Shown here one piece after another: positions 60,550 through 64,000 of a stretch of DNA of 64,000 bases. The position numbers and the translations under genes were made by a program. Position 1 is the first letter of the stretch. Each line of letters starts with the position of its first letter. The notes under the pieces were generated by a model. That model was given only the letters and a program-made list of their open reading frames with translations. It made no database searches and was not told the DNA's origin. Origin of the DNA: Thiemannella venezuelensis (GTDB lineage: Bacteria; Actinomycetota; Actinomycetes; Streptosporangiales; Streptosporangiaceae); contig NZ_JACHJJ010000019.1 of assembly GCF_014203605.1 (NCBI RefSeq), positions 1-64,000 on the forward strand, written 5' to 3'.

Positions 60550-61419
60550 CTACCGCCTTGCACGCCGGCGACGACGCCACAGCACCAGCGGGACCGCGCC
60601 CGCGACGCCCCCGAGGAAGGGGGCTGCCCCTCCCAGGGCGGCCGCGGCGCCCAGCGCCGGCTGGCTGAACGTGTCGGGGATGGGGAGAGTGGTGGCCCTG
60701 GAGAAGGGCCAGACGATGACGAACGCCCTGCCGATCACCTGGTCGATCGGGATGGTGCCGCCGCCGGGGTCCTGCTGGTGCTCGCGGGAGTCGAGGGAGA
60801 CCTGACGGTGGTCGCCCATGACCCAGAGCCGGCCCTTGGGGACCTTGATGTCGAAGCCCTCCCGGGACGGGACGTCACCCGGGTAGAGGTACGCCTTCTC
60901 GTCCAGGGGCACTCCGTTGACCGTGACCCGGCCCTTGTCGTCGCAGCACTTCACGGTGTCGCCGGGGACGCCGATGACGCGCTTGATGTAGTCCTTCTCG
61001 CCGGGCACCACGCCGAAGGCGGTGCCGACCGCGCGGAAGAACGCGGCCACCGGGTTGGACGGCTCCTCGAACTCCACCTCGCCGTCCCAGGAGTCCACGC
61101 CGGAGAAGACCACCACGTCGCCGCGCTCGATGTCGCGGACGTGGTAGACGAGCTTGTTGACCAGGACCCGGTCGTTCTTCAGGAGGGTGTTCTCCATCGA
61201 CTCCGACGGGATGTAGAACGCCTGGACGATGAAGGACTTGATCAGGAACGCGAGGACCAGCGCGACGACGATCAGGACCGGTAGCTCCCGCCAGAAGGAG
61301 CCCTTCTTCTTGTCCTTGCCGCCCTTGGCCGTCTTCTTGGTGTCTTCCGCGACCACGTCCACCTCGTCCTCGACTGGTCGACGCGAGGCTGCGTCGCACG
61401 CCTGGTCTTCGCTAGTCAT
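60550..61419 (-). CDS. lepB: Signal peptidase I (long paralogue)
   Basis: A 289-residue signal peptidase. After an acidic and Lys-rich cytoplasmic N-terminus (about 1-43), the membrane segment is LPVLIVVALVLAFLIKSFIV. Catalytic Ser74 (YIPSESMENTL) and Lys146 (KDYIKRVIGVPGDTVKCCDD) are followed by box E WVMGDHRQVSLDSREH. The C-terminus adds a second hydrophobic segment (FLGGVAGAVPLVLW) and a basic tail, so the protein probably spans the membrane twice. Tandem paralogues are normal in Streptomyces, where four occur at this locus. Confidence 0.92.
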   Translation of the reverse strand: MTSEDQACDAASRRPVEDEVDVVAEDTKKTAKGGKDKKKGSFWRELPVLIVVALVLAFLIKSFIVQAFYIPSESMENTLLKNDRVLVNKLVYHVRDIERGDVVVFSGVDSWDGEVEFEEPSNPVAAFFRAVGTAFGVVPGEKDYIKRVIGVPGDTVKCCDDKGRVTVNGVPLDEKAYLYPGDVPSREGFDIKVPKGRLWVMGDHRQVSLDSREHQQDPGGGTIPIDQVIGRAFVIVWPFSRATTLPIPDTFSQPALGAAAALGGAAPFLGGVAGAVPLVLWRRRRRARR

Positions 61420-61687
61420 CTCTCACGAGCCTAGATGATGACCGGAGTTCAGCGACCGAGCCGGGGGTTAAGGACTGCTCCCGATTCCCTCATCCTCCCA
61501 GCGAGAAACCGCCGGGTTTACCCCATAGAGGAATCGCTTTTCCGTTATGGCCCTGACGTTTGCGGCGGTCGGGACCCCTCCGCCGGCCGCCCCGCGGTCC
61601 CCCGCCGGGAGGACGGCGGACCAGGGGCCGCTCGGCTCACAGGGGCGCCGGGCCCGCCCGGTGGGACGGCCGCCCCCCCGTACGCCG

Positions 61688-61717
61688 CAGGCCCGTCCCC
61701 CGCAGGGGACGGGCCTG
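61688..61717. terminator. Terminator downstream of rplS
   Basis: CAGGCCCGTCCCC (61688-61700), loop CGCA, then its exact reverse complement (61705-61717), 19 bases after the rplS stop on the minus strand. The gap from here to the lepB start at 61419 (about 270 bases) shows no gene. Confidence 0.85.
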
Positions 61718-61735
61718 GACGGAGCTTCGGACGCC

Positions 61736-62089
61736 TTAGCGGGCTTCGCGCTTCTCGCGGATGCGGGCGGCCTTGCCGCGCAGGTCGCGCATGTAGTAGA
61801 GCTTGGCGCGGCGGACGTCACCGCGGGTCACGACGGTGATCTTCTCGATGACCGGGCTGTGCACCGGGAAGGTGCGCTCCACGCCGACGCTGTAGCTGAT
61901 CTTGCGGACGGTGAAGGTCTCACGGGCGCCGCTGCCCTGGCGGCGCAGGACGAAGCCCTTGAAGACCTGGACACGGGAGCGGTTGCCCTCGATCACTCGG
62001 ACGTGGACCTCGAGCGTGTCACCGGGACGGAAGTTCGGGACGTCGCTGCGGAGCGTGGCCTTCTCGAGCTCGGTGATCAGCGTGTGCAT
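61736..62089 (-). CDS. rplS: 50S ribosomal protein L19
   Basis: A 117-residue ribosomal protein at the subunit interface. The sequence [20 protein letters not shown], with [40 protein letters not shown] and the C-terminal [20 protein letters not shown], is fully typical. It ends the rimM-trmD-rplS cluster and is followed by a clear terminator. The 157 bases between trmD and rplS hold no gene. Confidence 0.97.
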   Translation of the reverse strand: MHTLITELEKATLRSDVPNFRPGDTLEVHVRVIEGNRSRVQVFKGFVLRRQGSGARETFTVRKISYSVGVERTFPVHSPVIEKITVVTRGDVRRAKLYYMRDLRGKAARIREKREAR

Positions 62090-62246
62090 GGCAGTGGTAC
62101 CTCATTTACGCGAGCACGCGGAGGTCCACCCGGCCGCGGTGAGGCGGCATCGCGGTGGACGCACATGCTGGGCTGGCTGTGTCTTGGGAGCCGGGCTCTC
62201 GGGCCCGACGGCGCGCACCGGACTGCGGACAGTCGGCGGCAACGAT

Positions 62247-63053
62247 TCAGTCTGCCACATCCTGGCCGCCCACCGGAAATCCGAGCTCCGCGAGCTCCGC
62301 GAGCTCGGAGAGAAGCGCCCGGTCGTGCTTGTCGAGACCCTCGGGAGGGAGCGCCGAGAGCAGCTCCGGACGGTTCTTCGCGGTACGGCGCAGCGCCTCG
62401 TCCCGCCGCCACCGGGCTATCTTCCCGTGGTGCCCGGAGAGCAGGATCTCCGGCACCCTGTGTCCCCGCCACTCGGGCGGCTTGGTGTAGACCGGGCCCT
62501 CCAGCAGGTTCTCCATCGCACCCGGGGCGAACGAGTCGTCCACGGCCGAGCGGGCGTTGCCCAGGACGCCGGGCAGGAGCCGCCCGACGGCCTCGACCAT
62601 CACCAGCACCGCCACCTCCCCCCCGGCCAGCACGTAGTCGCCGATGCTGACCTCGTCCACCCGCAGGCGGGAGCCGTACTCGGCCATGACGCGCGAGTCG
62701 ATGCCCTCGTAGCGCGCCGGGGTGAACAGCAGCCACGGCTCCGCGGCGTACTCCATGGCGAGCTTCTGGGTGAAGGGGACCCCGCTCGGCGTCGGAACGA
62801 CGATCCGGGGGCGGGCGGCGGGATCGGCGTCGAGGACGTCGTCGAGGGCGGCGCCCCACGGGTCCGGCTTCATGACCATGCCGGGGCCGCCGCCGTAGGG
62901 CGTGTCGTCCACGGTGCGGTGCACGTCGTGCGCCCAGTCGCGGAGCTGGTGCAGGCGGATGTCGAGGGTGCCGCGCTCGCGGGCCTTGCCGATGAGGGAG
63001 ACGCCGAGCGGGGCGAAGTACTCGGGGAAGATCGAGATGATGTCGATGCGCAT
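62247..63053 (-). CDS. trmD: tRNA (guanine-N1)-methyltransferase TrmD
   Basis: A 268-residue SPOUT-class enzyme that methylates G37 next to the anticodon. The trefoil knot contains [20 protein letters not shown] and [13 protein letters not shown]; the tRNA region has [20 protein letters not shown] and [20 protein letters not shown]. The ATG at 63053 is two bases after the rimM stop, so they are coupled. The C-terminus of about 20 residues is not conserved. Confidence 0.96.
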   Translation of the reverse strand: MRIDIISIFPEYFAPLGVSLIGKARERGTLDIRLHQLRDWAHDVHRTVDDTPYGGGPGMVMKPDPWGAALDDVLDADPAARPRIVVPTPSGVPFTQKLAMEYAAEPWLLFTPARYEGIDSRVMAEYGSRLRVDEVSIGDYVLAGGEVAVLVMVEAVGRLLPGVLGNARSAVDDSFAPGAMENLLEGPVYTKPPEWRGHRVPEILLSGHHGKIARWRRDEALRRTAKNRPELLSALPPEGLDKHDRALLSELAELAELGFPVGGQDVAD

Positions 63054-63055
63054 GG

Positions 63056-63571
63056 TCAGGCGATCTGGTCCGGATCCAGCAGACCGGCCGGGCCGTCCAC
63101 CAGGAGCGTGCCCTTCTCCAGGTCGATCTCCGGGACCAGCGCCTTGACGAACGGCACGTAGACCTCCCTGCCGCCGCGCCGGATCACCAGCAGGTCCTGG
63201 CCGTGGTGGAGCACGTCGGTCACCTCGCCGGCCCGCTCGCCGCCGGGGGTGACCACGGTGAGGCCGATGAGCTGGTGGTCGTAGAACTCGTCGGGATCGT
63301 CGGAGGGCGGGACGTCCGCCGAGTCGATGACGAGGGTGGTGCCGCGGAGCTCCTCGGCGCCGTTCCGGTCGTCCACGCCCTCGAAGCGGACCAGGAGGAT
63401 CCCGGAGTGCCAGCGCCGGGACGCGACGACGAGCGGGCCGGCGGAGGCGGGGTCGGTGGACAGGACCGCCCCCGGGGCGAAACGCCGCTCCGGGTCGTCG
63501 GTACGCACGTCCACGGTCACGTCGCCGCGGAGCCCGTGCGGGCGGCCGATCCGGCCAACGACAAGCTGCAC
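63056..63571 (-). CDS. rimM: 16S rRNA processing protein RimM
   Basis: A 171-residue factor for 30S maturation that binds S19. The N-terminal RimM domain is [20 protein letters not shown] and the C-terminal PRC barrel includes [20 protein letters not shown] and [20 protein letters not shown]. The start is GTG at 63571 with AGGAG upstream. It is the first gene after the khpA terminator and leads a rimM-trmD(-rplS) transcript. Confidence 0.95.
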   Translation of the reverse strand: MQLVVGRIGRPHGLRGDVTVDVRTDDPERRFAPGAVLSTDPASAGPLVVASRRWHSGILLVRFEGVDDRNGAEELRGTTLVIDSADVPPSDDPDEFYDHQLIGLTVVTPGGERAGEVTDVLHHGQDLLVIRRGGREVYVPFVKALVPEIDLEKGTLLVDGPAGLLDPDQIA

Positions 63572-63622
63572 GCCCGTCTCCTGAAGTCAGAAATATGCGA
63601 AGAAAGAAGCTGAAGAAAGCAA

Positions 63623-63652
63623 ACGGGTCACCCACACCGGTGGGTGACCCGT
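63623..63652 (-). terminator. Terminator between khpA and rimM
   Basis: A 13-bp perfect stem (ACGGGTCACCCAC / GTGGGTGACCCGT) with a four-base loop. On the minus strand the stem is followed by TTTGCTTTCTTC, a T-rich run. It would end most rpsP-khpA transcripts before rimM. Confidence 0.8.
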
Positions 63653-63670
63653 CCGCTCATGGAACCCGTG

Positions 63671-63913
63671 TCAGCGGACCTCGTCCAGGTCGAGCAGGTC
63701 GACCCGGACGTACTTGCCGTCGCCAAGCGCGTTCACGACGGTGCGGAGCGCCTTGGCCGTACGGCCGCCGCGGCCGATGACCTTGCCCAGGTCCTCGGGG
63801 TGGACCCGGACCTCAAGCACGCGCCCGCTGCGGATGCGGCGGGCCCGGACCTGGATCTCGTCGGGATGCTCGACGATGCCCTTCACCAGGTGCTCGAGGG
63901 CCTCCTCAAGCAC
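63671..63913 (-). CDS. khpA: KH-domain RNA-binding protein KhpA
   Basis: An 80-residue protein that is almost entirely one KH domain: MLEEALEHLVKGIVEHPDEI, then the nucleic-acid-binding loop HPEDLGKVIGRGGRTAKALR (GxxG as GRGG). KhpA pairs with KhpB in many Gram-positives and binds mRNAs and small RNAs. The start is GTG at 63913, one base after the rpsP stop (TGAGGTG), as expected for the conserved rpsP-khpA-rimM-trmD-rplS order. Confidence 0.93.
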   Translation of the reverse strand: MLEEALEHLVKGIVEHPDEIQVRARRIRSGRVLEVRVHPEDLGKVIGRGGRTAKALRTVVNALGDGKYVRVDLLDLDEVR

Positions 63914-63914
63914 C

Positions 63915-64000
63915 TCAGGCCTCGCCTTCCGGCTTCTCCTCGGCGGCGACCGGCTCGGCCGGGGTCTCGGCGGGGGCCTCGTCGGCCTTCGCCTTCTTCA
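63915..64000 (-). CDS. rpsP: 30S ribosomal protein S16, C-terminal end (cut by window edge)
   Basis: The final 28 codons read KKAKADEAPAETPAEPVAAE followed by EKPEGEA and a TGA at 63917-63915. This is the Lys/Ala/Glu-rich extension that follows the S16 core in actinobacteria. The identity depends on the tail and on the conserved position immediately before khpA; the core lies beyond the window. Confidence 0.85.
   Translation of the reverse strand, partial: KKAKADEAPAETPAEPVAAEEKPEGEA

Overview
The window is very GC-rich bacterial DNA with strong G/C preference at third codon positions, many GTG starts, frequent ATGA/GTGA gene overlaps and several apparently leaderless genes. These traits, the SARP-type regulators, the tandem signal peptidases and the gene order rpsP-khpA-rimM-trmD-rplS ... 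yraN-yifB-dprA ... rpsB-tsf-pyrH-frr-cdsA-rlmN point to a filamentous actinomycete. Streptosporangiaceae is my best guess; that is inference, since no rRNA gene is present.

Region by region. 1-5.1 kb: the tail of an ISAs1-type transposase, a LysE/LeuE exporter, two membrane proteins and a LuxR/histidine-kinase pair. 5.1-9 kb: a DedA protein with a structured leader, a DMT transporter, a GT4 glycosyltransferase and a DUF998 protein whose 3' end runs about 300 bp into the opposing AfsR-type regulator (8.7-11.9 kb). 12-16.5 kb: an acyl-ACP desaturase behind a 22-bp palindrome, an MFS transporter, a DUF1579-like protein, a WYL regulator and an internally deleted GNAT. 16.6-21.3 kb: a ClpX-zinc-finger/HTH protein behind a perfect 22-bp inverted repeat, an AAA/DUF4143 ATPase behind 46-bp direct repeats, and a redox cluster (FAD reductase, DoxX, Cys-containing HTH regulator). 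21.4-31.5 kb: a PEP-synthase/rifampin-phosphotransferase-like enzyme, a secreted GH19 chitinase, and an FAD oxidoreductase divergent from a GNAT-SARP operon across a promoter carrying 11-bp-phased direct repeats. 31.5-33.8 kb: a DUF418 protein and an alpha/beta hydrolase. 33.9-41.7 kb: a putrescine/polyamine uptake and catabolism island (amine oxidase, PotCBDA-type ABC transporter, aminoaldehyde dehydrogenase, divergent Lrp regulator). 41.8-46.2 kb: a double DivIVA-domain protein, a two-gene ABC exporter, and an archaeal-type aspartyl-tRNA synthetase behind a T-box leader that reads as Asp-specific. 46.3-64 kb: housekeeping genes on the minus strand (rlmN, cdsA, frr, pyrH, tsf, rpsB, dprA, yifB, yraN, DUF2469, two lepB, rplS, trmD, rimM, khpA, 3' end of rpsP), interrupted by plus-strand genes for a SUFU-like protein and an M23 peptidase.

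The most interesting signals are regulatory: the Asp T-box on a second AspRS gene, the SARP-type 11-bp operators, the paired operator in front of the solitary ClpX zinc-finger protein, and the merged convergent DUF998/AfsR genes. No rRNA, tRNA, CRISPR array or complete insertion sequence was recognised.
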